Position numbers and translations under genes: made by a program. The notes beneath the pieces were generated by a model. It made no database searches. It was not told the DNA's origin and was given only the letters and a program-made list of their open reading frames with translations. Positions 18,152 to 25,885 of a stretch of DNA of 56,823 bases are shown here, one piece after another; position 1 is the stretch's first letter; the number at the start of each line of letters is the position of its first letter. Source of the DNA: Gammaproteobacteria bacterium (GTDB lineage: Bacteria > Pseudomonadota > Gammaproteobacteria > DSM-16500); NCBI GenBank assembly GCA_021324335.1, contig JAJPJH010000084.1, positions 1 to 56,823 of the forward strand, written 5' to 3'.

Positions 18152-18526
18152 TTAAAAATGAAATTTTTCAGTATAAGCTTCACCTTTCCGGCCGACATAA
18201 ACGACTTTTTTACCATCAATATAAACAGTATAGCTAACTGTACCCGCAGCAATAATGTTTCTTATGAATGTGGGATAATCTATGTCACCTTTTTGAATTG
18301 AGTGAAGTGCTTTAATGACGCTGGTTTCATTAAAAATATCAGCCACTTTGGGCTTATTTTCTATTGGCATACTCTCAATATATGATTCTCCAGTGTGAGA
18401 ATAATAAGTTTTTTCAAGTCTAATTAGATCAGTATAGTAACGTTCAATGCCTATTTCTGTTAAACGTCTAATCACTTCTGAAAATGGTAACTTTTTACAC
18501 TCATTTATTACCTCAATATCTATCAT
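18152..18526 (-). CDS. DUF1398 family protein
   Basis: 124 residues matching PF07166: CKKLPFSEVIRRLTEIGIERYYTDLIRLEKTYYSHTGES, then AIRSIQ-like ALHSIQKGDIDYPTFIRNIIAAGTVSYTVYIDGKKVVYVGRKGE. Members are small cytoplasmic proteins of unknown biochemical role in enterobacteria and others. The start at 18526 is preferred because GTGAGG lies 9 nt upstream; a longer frame would run into the marR end. It lies 19 nt after marR on the same strand, so it is the best candidate for a MarR-controlled partner. Confidence 0.8.
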   Translation of the reverse strand: MIDIEVINECKKLPFSEVIRRLTEIGIERYYTDLIRLEKTYYSHTGESYIESMPIENKPKVADIFNETSVIKALHSIQKGDIDYPTFIRNIIAAGTVSYTVYIDGKKVVYVGRKGEAYTEKFHF

Positions 18527-18545
18527 AACTAACCTCACTTTTACT

Positions 18546-19007
18546 TTATTTAGAAAACCATCCTCCAAGCGATTGAATGCCTGCGTGATGAAGCAATTTT
18601 CTTAAAATAGATTTTAATTGATTTTTTTCAGTTGCCGATAGGCATGAAAAAAATTCTTCTTCATTTAATTCAGCTAGTCTAGCTAACTTAGGGGTGAGCT
18701 CTTCTCCCCTTTTTGAAAGCCTCACAATGCTGGAGCGCCTATCTTTTCCTTCTAGCCTCATTACTAATCCTAGTGATTCCAGCTTATCAACTACCCGTGA
18801 TATGGAGCCTTTGTCTACCTCAATAAAGTTCGCTAGCTCTACAATGTTTGAAGCATCATTGTTATATAGACTAATAAGGATGCACCACTGAGGAATAGAA
18901 ATTCCTTCTCTCATTATTTTAGCTTCAAACGAAGAATGTACTCTCATTCTCAGTCTGCTAAGCCAATATCCAATATCATCCTGCAAGCTGTGCTTATATT
19001 TAGTCAT
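18546..19007 (-). CDS. MarR-family transcriptional regulator
   Basis: A 153-residue winged HTH repressor: N-terminal dimerisation helix, SIPQWCILISLYNN, then IVELANFIEVDKGSISRVVDKLESLGLVMRLEGKDRRSSIVRLSKRGEEL, the recognition helix and wing with the family D-x-R-x-x/S. Two 12-bp palindromes overlap its promoter (see the regulatory entry), so autoregulation is likely. The predicted -10 ends 6 nt before the ATG and there is no Shine-Dalgarno sequence, so the mRNA is probably leaderless. Its likely targets are itself and the DUF1398 gene behind it. The inducer is unknown. Confidence 0.92.
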   Translation of the reverse strand: MTKYKHSLQDDIGYWLSRLRMRVHSSFEAKIMREGISIPQWCILISLYNNDASNIVELANFIEVDKGSISRVVDKLESLGLVMRLEGKDRRSSIVRLSKRGEELTPKLARLAELNEEEFFSCLSATEKNQLKSILRKLLHHAGIQSLGGWFSK

Positions 19008-19013
19008 AATTAT

Positions 19014-19047
19014 AATATAGTTGTTATGACAATAGTTGTCAAGACAA
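19014..19047 (-). promoter_or_regulatory. marR promoter with twin MarR operators
   Basis: On the minus strand, TTGACA (19042-19037), a 17-nt spacer and TATATT (19019-19014) form a near-consensus promoter. Palindrome TTGTTATGACAA (19021-19032) fills the spacer, and TTGTCAAGACAA (19036-19047) covers the -35. The centres are 15 bp apart, so two dimers could bind and occlude RNA polymerase. Confidence 0.75.
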
Positions 19048-19063
19048 CAATATCCTCCTAAAC

Positions 19064-20272
19064 CTACAACCTCCCTAATTTTCTTTGAACTTCATTCGAA
19101 AGATTAAATTCCTGACGGTTTATTTCATTTCTTACTTCTTTTGACAATGCTATGTGATTGTTATTACTATATTTTTCAATTAACTCTTGCGCTTCAACCA
19201 TGCCTGGCCTTGAAATTTCTTTTGCTTTTCTGCATAGATCTGGTCGATTCTTAATAGCTGCTTGTAGCATGAGCGCTTTTGCTGTTAAAAATTCATTCAT
19301 TTTTCGTAGATCTATAGCTATAGGAAGATGACTTAAGGAAGAGTAAATTTGATCAAATCCATTTGCTGCGCAAGTTTCAACAAAATTTTCTGCTTCTTCT
19401 CTATCAGGGGTCTTGAAAATAATTAACTCAAATATTACATCTATTAATTGGATTAATTTTTTATAATAGGTAATAGCGTGCTTTGTTAATTCTTGTAAAC
19501 GCTCATTTTCACCCCAGAAGAAAGTGGTTTTCGCTTTTCTTAATAATTCAATTTTATATTTTATTTCTTCACATTCCTTACGCATGACCATGGATGCACT
19601 AAAACTATCCCCTTTTAAAGCAGCCTCTTGGTAATGCTCTTTAGTAGGATCTGCATCTGCCAGCACACGAAGCACAAGACTAGCATGCTTATTAGGGTGA
19701 TCTTCAGTAATAGAATAGTTGCCAATAGCAATTAAGCATTCTTTAGCTATATATTTAATTTTACTCGACAAATGAGGAGATAATAATTTATCTCTTAATA
19801 TCCAAATTAAGGTTTCTTCTTGCAGTAATTTATTAAATGTTTCAATGGCTAATTGATTTTTGCTATAAAACGCCTTTTGATGCAGTAGTTTAATAGCGCT
19901 AAGATAAGATAATGCAGATGGGTCATCATTTATATAAGAAAAATAATGCATTTTTATGATACTTATTTCTGTTTGCAGCGCTAAGCATTGTGCTTTTGTT
20001 AACATATGCTCACTAATATCTAGGCAAGAAGAATATTTTTCTTGCAAGAAATAAGATCGAAAACAAACTATATTATTTTTATCTTTTTGTAATTCGATTA
20101 AACGCTGCACAAACTGAGAGTAATAGACATTTTCATGTGTGTTAGGTTGATATGCTTGAATTGCGGATTGGATAGCGGCTATTCTGTAATAATAATCCTC
20201 TGCCAGTAAGATTGCTCTCAGTTGCGCTATATTGTCAATAAAGGTTTGTTGAATATTTTTATCTTTCTTCAT
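19064..20272 (-). CDS. Large helical protein of unknown function
   Basis: 402 residues, no signal peptide, almost all predicted helix: IDNIAQLRAILLAEDYYYRIAAIQSAIQAY, LSYLSAIKLLHQKAFYSKNQLAIETFNKLL, KYIAKECLIAIGNYS. Possible TPR/Sel1-like helical pairs (YQEAALKGDSFSASMVMRKECEE) sit in the middle. The end is polar (NRQEFNLSNEVQRKLGRL). No family was recognised. The start ATG lies 12 nt upstream of nothing resembling a strong ribosome binding site. It sits between marR and a hydrolase gene. In this genomic setting a host-interaction role is possible but unproven. Confidence 0.55.
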   Translation of the reverse strand: MKKDKNIQQTFIDNIAQLRAILLAEDYYYRIAAIQSAIQAYQPNTHENVYYSQFVQRLIELQKDKNNIVCFRSYFLQEKYSSCLDISEHMLTKAQCLALQTEISIIKMHYFSYINDDPSALSYLSAIKLLHQKAFYSKNQLAIETFNKLLQEETLIWILRDKLLSPHLSSKIKYIAKECLIAIGNYSITEDHPNKHASLVLRVLADADPTKEHYQEAALKGDSFSASMVMRKECEEIKYKIELLRKAKTTFFWGENERLQELTKHAITYYKKLIQLIDVIFELIIFKTPDREEAENFVETCAANGFDQIYSSLSHLPIAIDLRKMNEFLTAKALMLQAAIKNRPDLCRKAKEISRPGMVEAQELIEKYSNNNHIALSKEVRNEINRQEFNLSNEVQRKLGRL

Positions 20273-20283
20273 TAAGATTTACT

Positions 20284-21204
20284 CTATAAATATCGTATAA
20301 ACCAATCGCATGCGGCATTTGCTGCTATGGCAAATTGATCCTGATACGGAGCAAAATGCCCCCCTTTTATTATGACAAGTTTTTTAGGCTCATGTGCACG
20401 GTTATACGCCTCTAATTCTAAATCAGTTAATGAAACCACATCATTATCGCCAATAATCATTAATAATGGGGTTGGAGAAATTCTTGTTATATAACTCCCT
20501 GGTTCATATTCTGAATACATCTCTATCGAACGAAGTGTAATTTCATTTCGCCATTTTACGAATCTCCATTTATCACTTTCAGGCGCCGTTTTACCAGTAA
20601 AAAAATCACTTGCATCAGAACTAGCATGAGATGCGGTGCTTGAAATATCTGTTGTGATCATGGGTACTAAGGTTGGTGGTTTATTCTGAAAACGTGCTTT
20701 TCGATCAGCATCGAATTTATGTCGCAATTCATCCCACTGATCAGGACGGCTTCGTCGCAACATGGTTTGATACCCGCTGATGGTGGGTACTTGGGAAACA
20801 ACACATTTCACCCTTTTATCAATTGCGCTAACAACTAATACATGTCCACCACTATAACTAGTACCCCAAATGCCGATACGATTTGGATCAATTTCGGATA
20901 ATTGCTGGGCAAATGTAATCGCATTTCTGTAATCTCTTACTTGTTGCCATGGATCAAGCTCTTGTCGAGGCTCGCCATCACTATCACCAAAATTACGGTT
21001 GTCATAGGCTAAGGTAGCTATTCCTGCTTGGGCGAATAACTCTGCGTATTTGTCTAGATAAAGTTCCTTGATGCAGTTATATCCATGAGCCATCACCACT
21101 ATGGGTGGTTGCTTAACTCCAGTTGGAAGATATAACCACCCGCGTAAGATAATTCCTTCTGCGTTAAATTCAATATCTTTTCTTGTAAATTCATACTGCT
21201 GCAT
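20284..21204 (-). CDS. Alpha/beta hydrolase of the S15/BAAT-like family
   Basis: 306 residues. Complete triad features are present: oxyanion segment HGYNCIKELYLDKYAELFAQAGIATLAYDNRNFGDSDGEPRQ, nucleophile elbow GTSYSGGH, the acid in LLMIIGDNDVVS, and the late His in KGGHFAPY. It is related to YcjY/UilS-type hydrolases (DLH-like fold). The first ~30 residues form an added beta segment (EGIILRGWLYLP). It is divergent from a tetR gene across 100 nt carrying two palindromes, so it is very probably the regulated target. The substrate is unknown (esters, amides or xenobiotics). Confidence 0.88.
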   Translation of the reverse strand: MQQYEFTRKDIEFNAEGIILRGWLYLPTGVKQPPIVVMAHGYNCIKELYLDKYAELFAQAGIATLAYDNRNFGDSDGEPRQELDPWQQVRDYRNAITFAQQLSEIDPNRIGIWGTSYSGGHVLVVSAIDKRVKCVVSQVPTISGYQTMLRRSRPDQWDELRHKFDADRKARFQNKPPTLVPMITTDISSTASHASSDASDFFTGKTAPESDKWRFVKWRNEITLRSIEMYSEYEPGSYITRISPTPLLMIIGDNDVVSLTDLELEAYNRAHEPKKLVIIKGGHFAPYQDQFAIAANAACDWFIRYL

Positions 21205-21234
21205 ATATTTGTTACCTTTATATTAGATTTAAAT

Positions 21235-21287
21235 ATTGTTTATTTACTATAAACAATCTACAATCAAATGTAAACGGTATTGTTTAC
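21235..21287. promoter_or_regulatory. Twin TetR operators between hydrolase and tetR
   Basis: Inverted repeat ATTGTTTAT-TTACT-ATAAACAAT (21235-21257) and a second, GTAAAC-GGTATT-GTTTAC (21270-21287), share the GTTTA/TAAAC half-site. Both lie in the 100-nt divergent gap, the usual place for a TetR-type operator controlling both genes. Confidence 0.7.
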
Positions 21288-21304
21288 TTTTAAAAGGATT
21301 AGGT

Positions 21305-21907
21305 ATGACTCGTGCCAAACAAAAACATGCTGCTATTATCCAAGCTGCAAAAAAGATCTTTTTGAAACAAGGGTTTAGCGCTACTAATATGCAGGATGTA
21401 ACGGATTTAGCGAAAGTATCCAAAAGAACGGTATATCATCATTTTCCAGATAAAACTGCCTTATTTCAAGCGGTGCTCGCGGAACATTGGGAGAGAATAA
21501 ACAATGCGAGTTACTTTTTAAATAATGATGAGATGCCAGAGGACGCCTTAAAAAAATTCGCCAAGAATTTTTTATCATTTCTATATCAACGCGAAACAGT
21601 AGCATTGTTTCGATTAATGATTGCAGAGTCAGCCCGATTTCCTACTCTTTGCCAAACGCTTTTGCGTCAAAGGAAAGCTCCCTTCACTCAAGCATTAATA
21701 GATTACTTAATTGCCCAAAAAAACATGGGAAATCTAAAGATTAAAGATGTAGAGCTTGCGGCAAGTCAATTTATGGGGCTTTTAAAAGAAGATCAATTCT
21801 GGCCTAAATTACTTGGCTTTATTCCAGAATTGAACCCTAAACGTATAAGTACTTTGGTAAATAGTGCGATTGATGTTTTTTTAGCAGCATATCGTATCAA
21901 TAAATAG
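21305..21907 (+). CDS. TetR-family transcriptional regulator
   Basis: A 200-residue repressor. The HTH lies at the N-terminus: KHAAIIQAAKKIFLKQGFSATNMQDVTDLAKVSKRTVYHHFPDKTALFQAVL. The C-terminal ligand domain is of the AcrR C type (LSFLYQRETVALFRLMIAESARFP). The start at 21305 is chosen because AAGGA lies 8 nt upstream and the HTH then begins at the usual distance; a longer frame to 21236 would run over the operator. It is divergent from the hydrolase and is probably autoregulated by the twin palindromes. Confidence 0.92.
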   Translation: MTRAKQKHAAIIQAAKKIFLKQGFSATNMQDVTDLAKVSKRTVYHHFPDKTALFQAVLAEHWERINNASYFLNNDEMPEDALKKFAKNFLSFLYQRETVALFRLMIAESARFPTLCQTLLRQRKAPFTQALIDYLIAQKNMGNLKIKDVELAASQFMGLLKEDQFWPKLLGFIPELNPKRISTLVNSAIDVFLAAYRINK

Positions 21908-21923
21908 GACTCCTCTATTGCTT

Positions 21924-22955
21924 TTAAACCCCCTTTATAATTCTTAGAAACTTTCGCCAAATTTGTTCCGGCAGATTAGCTAACATACATTTAGATTCCG
22001 GATGATAATTTTTTTCATACCGACAATGATATTTATAACACCGCACACAAGCAAAATCTGGCTCTTGATGGAGCTGGAATTGTCCTGTTGTACCAATCAA
22101 CGCTGTACTGGTTGGACCATAAATAGTGACAGATTTAACATCTAATGCAGCAGCTAAATGGCTCAATCCTGTATCACAGCAAATAGCCCCCGCCGCATTT
22201 TTCAAAATATAAGCTTGTTCTGACAACGAACAAAAAGGCAGCACTTGTGCATTTGCATGACCTTGGGCTAAACGAATAGCCCGAGCCTGTTCTGAAGTAT
22301 TTCCCCACGGCAACAATACCGTTAATTGCTCATCCGCTGCTAACTGAATTAACTGATGCCAATAACTTTCCGGCCAAAGTTTAGATTCCCACGTCGCATT
22401 ATGTACAAACACGACATATGGTTTAGGGAGTGGAAAATTAACGGCGGGAAAAGGATAAGAAGCAATACCATAATCAGGTTGATCGGCTTGGTATTGGTAA
22501 TTTAATACCTCGGAAAATAGCAAACGTAAACGGGTGATGGCATGTAATTTTTTATCGACAAAAAAACCTTTTTGATAAGCATATGCAGCAAACCATTCCC
22601 GTGCAGATTGTTTATCCAATCCACATCGCACTCCCCTACTTAGTAAAGTAATCACAGCACTTTTAAAAGAAGTTTGCCCATCTATAACTAAATCATATTT
22701 CTCTTGACGCAATGATTTTATAAACTGTTTAATTTCACCATTTTTGATTGAGCTAAATAACCTCTTACGCCATTTTCGATGCGAAGAAGGAAAAATCGTT
22801 TTAACAGCAGGATGCCACTGTGCTACTTCAGCAAAAGCCTTATCAATCGCCCAATCAAATTCAATACCAGGAATAGCCCGCATGGCATCTGTCATTGCAG
22901 GCAGCGCGTGAATTAAATCACCCATGGAGGTTAATTTAATGAATAACACTCGCAT
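21924..22955 (-). CDS. waaC: LPS heptosyltransferase I-like glycosyltransferase (GT9)
   Basis: Transfers heptose from ADP-heptose to lipopolysaccharide core (Kdo) at the inner membrane. The family N-terminus MRVLFIKLTSMGDLIHALPAMTDAMRAIPGIEFDWAID is clear, as are VLPFCSLSEQAYILKNAAGAICCDTGLSHLAAALDVKSVTIYGPT (nucleotide-sugar binding, D-T-G-L-S-H) and ATWESKLWPESYW. The start at 22955 (343 residues) is taken because it is the conserved MRVLF and lies 2 nt after the stop of the upstream gene. Four cysteines near the end (FACVRCYKYHCRYEKNYHPESKCM) are unusual and may bind a metal. The assignment to WaaC rather than WaaF rests on the N-terminus. Confidence 0.85.
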   Translation of the reverse strand: MRVLFIKLTSMGDLIHALPAMTDAMRAIPGIEFDWAIDKAFAEVAQWHPAVKTIFPSSHRKWRKRLFSSIKNGEIKQFIKSLRQEKYDLVIDGQTSFKSAVITLLSRGVRCGLDKQSAREWFAAYAYQKGFFVDKKLHAITRLRLLFSEVLNYQYQADQPDYGIASYPFPAVNFPLPKPYVVFVHNATWESKLWPESYWHQLIQLAADEQLTVLLPWGNTSEQARAIRLAQGHANAQVLPFCSLSEQAYILKNAAGAICCDTGLSHLAAALDVKSVTIYGPTSTALIGTTGQFQLHQEPDFACVRCYKYHCRYEKNYHPESKCMLANLPEQIWRKFLRIIKGV

Positions 22956-22957
22956 GA

Positions 22958-23614
22958 TTAATACCCTCGTGCAAACGCCCAAGGAAACCAACGTTTCAAT
23001 TTGGCTGAAAAATAGTGATGTTGATGATGTTTTGCTAAAGCCGCTTCATCAATTAGATAATTAAGCTGAAGAGATAATCGTTTACCTGTAAAAGTAGTAT
23101 GGCCGTGCCAGCAATTAGGGGTTACTTTAAAAATCAGGCAAGTGCCTGCCAGGGCTGGCACTTCTGCCACATAATCATCAAGGGAATGCTCACCGTTGAG
23201 AATACGAAGCTGCCCTTCCCTACTGTTCCAATTTTCATTCATATAAATCAAAACGGTAATCAGCTTATCCTTGCTATCTGTATGAATATGGCCGTCCCGA
23301 GGAGTGGTATGCCCTCTTAAAGTGATAATAGTGGGTTTATTTTCCAACTCTATCGAGAATTTTTCAGCAATCAGGGCGCGTAATGCAGAACCTTCTAGCT
23401 CATCAATAAGCTGTTGAAAAAGGGGATCGCAGGTAATAGTCGAGACTGGAACACTGCCACGATGAGTAATACTGGGAAAAGACCTCACCAACTGAGTAAG
23501 ATAGTCTGTATTAATAAAATTCGGGATGACAGCATAAGGAAAAGGCGCAGTCTGAACCGGCGTATTCTGTAGATTCATTAAGTTAAGCAATGGTACGGCT
23601 GATTTGTTCATCAT
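22958..23614 (-). CDS. 2-oxoglutarate/Fe(II)-dependent oxygenase family protein
   Basis: 218 residues. A double-stranded beta-helix with the iron triad H-x-D (GHIHTDSKDK) and a distal His in WHGHTTF, then R/K binding the 2-oxoglutarate (GKRLSLQLNYL). The N-terminus FPYAVIPNFINTDYLTQLVRSFP is typical of the prolyl hydroxylase-like family. The stop is 2 nt before waaC, so translation is likely coupled. An oxygenase beside an LPS core glycosyltransferase may modify a sugar or lipid A acyl chain; that is inference. Confidence 0.8.
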   Translation of the reverse strand: MMNKSAVPLLNLMNLQNTPVQTAPFPYAVIPNFINTDYLTQLVRSFPSITHRGSVPVSTITCDPLFQQLIDELEGSALRALIAEKFSIELENKPTIITLRGHTTPRDGHIHTDSKDKLITVLIYMNENWNSREGQLRILNGEHSLDDYVAEVPALAGTCLIFKVTPNCWHGHTTFTGKRLSLQLNYLIDEAALAKHHQHHYFSAKLKRWFPWAFARGY

Positions 23615-23674
23615 CTAATCCATGTTAAGAAAAACGGCGGGCATTATAACATGGCATTTGTAGATGGACAAATT

Positions 23675-24487
23675 TCATCCAGTCTTGTGGTTCGCATATC
23701 GAGCTGCACTGCTATTCATCAAAGCCACTACTTCTTGCATAGGACTAGAATCAATAATCGATTCACCCTGAAAAGGCCGATCTAAGCTAATTAAAAGAAA
23801 GACCATGGAAGAAGTCATTAAGGCTGCAGCAAAAACCGTGAACATATGTAAATAAATATGCATTCCAAATAAGTAATTTACAAATAATGTTAAGATAGTG
23901 CCAATAATAATGACGATCCATAATTCAGGGTTTAAGGTATAATAACTCATCTGAATGCGTTGATGACGTGCATTATAAAGATTTTTAATCTCTTGCAACG
24001 TATCATGCAAGGTATAAAGCTCAGCACTGTCAGCAGAATGGTAATGGCCAATGGCAATTGTCATATTATCCAAAATAAAATCACCGTCTTTATTAATTTT
24101 CTCTCCAGCCTCCATGAGTGGCCATTCGATATGAATTACTTCATTAAGGTAATTTTTCACTTCGGATTGAAGCTGTGTTTTGAGAGGAACTTTTAACCAT
24201 CGGCTATTACGGTAAATATCAGCTGTCGCATTAGCTTCGCGTTGCACGGCGTCAGCAGTATAATTAATGTTATTAATAAGATACAAAGCTGCTAATCCTG
24301 CTAATACAGCATAAATCATGCTAATCAAAGCACTCGTGTCTCCAATGCAGGAATTATCTTTATAGCGTGCACTCAAGGAAACAAAGCGTTTGACGATGAT
24401 AAGCGCGATAAAAGAGAGAGTAATGGTAATGCAGCTGAGGAAGAATAATAGTTCATTATTAGGCATTTGATAGAGAAAATCAAACAT
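23675..24487 (-). CDS. DUF4239 integral membrane protein
   Basis: 270 residues. Membrane segments: ELLFFLSCITITLSFIALIIV, SALISMIYAVLAGLAALYLI, LWIVIIIGTILTLFVNYLFG and LHMFTVFAAALMTSSMVFLLISLD. A ~110-residue soluble loop lies between segments 2 and 3. The A-D-A-V-Q-R-E-A-N-A-T-A-D-I-Y-R after segment 2 and the LDRPFQGE near the end are the family hallmarks (bestrophin-like DUF4239). The function is unknown; a channel-like role is suggested for the family by analogy. Confidence 0.75.
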   Translation of the reverse strand: MFDFLYQMPNNELLFFLSCITITLSFIALIIVKRFVSLSARYKDNSCIGDTSALISMIYAVLAGLAALYLINNINYTADAVQREANATADIYRNSRWLKVPLKTQLQSEVKNYLNEVIHIEWPLMEAGEKINKDGDFILDNMTIAIGHYHSADSAELYTLHDTLQEIKNLYNARHQRIQMSYYTLNPELWIVIIIGTILTLFVNYLFGMHIYLHMFTVFAAALMTSSMVFLLISLDRPFQGESIIDSSPMQEVVALMNSSAARYANHKTG

Positions 24488-24557
24488 GATGGCATCCTGT
24501 CATCGTATACATAGAAGTAGCCTACCCTACTTGCTAGTGATTTTAAATAGCTTTTGG

Positions 24558-24824
24558 CTATCCTTGCTTGGTGGGTGCACCGGAATCTTCGTGTTTAACA
24601 CCTAATTTTAGTAAGGACTCTAATACTTCATCCAAAATGGTGCCATTACTGACGGGGGTCAGCATGTTTTCTTCTTCAGCCACTGCCAGTTCTCTTTCAT
24701 CGTAGGCCCAGCGACGTAGAATATCAATTTTCTGTTCGCGTGTGAGGGACGCATCATTTAAGACATCTTTTGGCCTTTTATAGACACCCGCTGGATTGAC
24801 CTTTGCCAACTCAATATCCACCAT
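24558..24824 (-). CDS. Small conserved protein of unknown function
   Basis: 88 residues: GVYKRPKDVLNDASLTREQKIDILRRWAYDERELAVAEEENM. The pattern L-x-x-E-x-K-x-x-I-L-x-x-W-x-x-D-x-R-x-L-x-V-A-E-E-E is shared by small proteins scattered across proteobacteria, without assigned function to my knowledge. A very strong ribosome binding site (AAAGGAGG) sits 5 nt before the ATG at 24824, which decides the start. It is monocistronic upstream of asd's end; high translation initiation suggests an abundant protein. Confidence 0.7.
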   Translation of the reverse strand: MVDIELAKVNPAGVYKRPKDVLNDASLTREQKIDILRRWAYDERELAVAEEENMLTPVSNGTILDEVLESLLKLGVKHEDSGAPTKQG

Positions 24825-24867
24825 ATAACCTCCTTTCCTATAAGGATTATGGTTATTATAACTCATT

Positions 24868-25878
24868 TTAAAAATAATTTTTAATCAACAACTCTGCTAT
24901 CTGAATAGCATTTAAGGCTGCTCCTTTGCGCACATTATCAGCTACCACCCAAAGGTCTAAGCCACGAGGATGAGAAATATCTTCTCTTATTCGACTCACA
25001 TACACTGCATCTTTGGAGGTTCCCTCTTTTGCAGGGGTGGGATAGTGATCTTCTTCCAGTAAGACCACACCAGGAGCATGCTGTAAAATCTTCCTCGCTT
25101 CAGAAGTGGTTATCTTGTCTCTTGTTTCAATATGAATCGCTTCAGAATGACCAAAAAAAACAGGGACGCGCACTGCCGTGGCATTAATTCGTATGTTTTT
25201 ATCTCCTAAGATTTTCTGTGTTTCCCAGACCATCTTCATCTCTTCACGGGTATAGTGATTTTCCATGAATATATCGACTTGGGGAATAATATTAAAAGCA
25301 ATCTGTACCGGATAGATGTGAGACTTTATAGGCCTACCATTTATTAATTCTGTCGTTTGTGTAGCTAATTCATTAATAGCCGCTTTTCCTGTTCCCGAAA
25401 CTGATTGGTAAGTTGCTACATTAATACGCTCAATTCCTACAGCATCATAAAGAGGTTTCAACGCAACCACCATTTGAATGGTGGAACAATTGGGATTAGC
25501 AATAATATGGCTATTAAGATAATGCGCAATGGCTTCAGGATTGACTTCTGGAACCACGAGAGGAATAGTTGCCTCATATCGAAATTGCGAGCTATTATCA
25601 ATAACAATACAGCCTTGGGCCGCAGCAAGAGGTGCATAGTGGGCTGCCACATCCGTACCAGCAGAAAATAAAGCGATTTGCACTCGCGAAAAATCAAAGT
25701 TTGCTAAATTTTCTACTTCTAGAAATTGATCTTTAAATTTGATTAATTCACCTGTAGAGCGCTCGCTAGCTAAAGCATATATTTTTCTTAACGGAAAGTT
25801 ACGTTCAGACAAAATAGCCAACATTGTTTCACCAACAATACCTGTTGCTCCTACTACTGCCACGTTGTATTTATTCAT
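24868..25878 (-). CDS. asd: Aspartate-semialdehyde dehydrogenase
   Basis: Reduces aspartyl phosphate to aspartate semialdehyde with NADPH for the lysine, threonine, methionine and diaminopimelate branch. NADP fold NVAVVGATGIVGETMLAIL, LFSAGTDVAAHYAP, nucleophile Cys in ANPNCSTIQ, SVSGTGKAA, and the catalytic His segment RVPVFFGHSEAIH. 336 residues with the start at 25878, where the conserved MNKYNVAVVGATG begins. It lies 7 nt after the mevalonate kinase stop, so this primary-metabolism gene is the third gene of a unit whose first genes are isoprenoid-related. The other half of the step, aspartate kinase, is encoded 16 kb away in the ppsA-ebo train. Confidence 0.94.
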   Translation of the reverse strand: MNKYNVAVVGATGIVGETMLAILSERNFPLRKIYALASERSTGELIKFKDQFLEVENLANFDFSRVQIALFSAGTDVAAHYAPLAAAQGCIVIDNSSQFRYEATIPLVVPEVNPEAIAHYLNSHIIANPNCSTIQMVVALKPLYDAVGIERINVATYQSVSGTGKAAINELATQTTELINGRPIKSHIYPVQIAFNIIPQVDIFMENHYTREEMKMVWETQKILGDKNIRINATAVRVPVFFGHSEAIHIETRDKITTSEARKILQHAPGVVLLEEDHYPTPAKEGTSKDAVYVSRIREDISHPRGLDLWVVADNVRKGAALNAIQIAELLIKNYF

Positions 25879-25885
25879 GATACGC

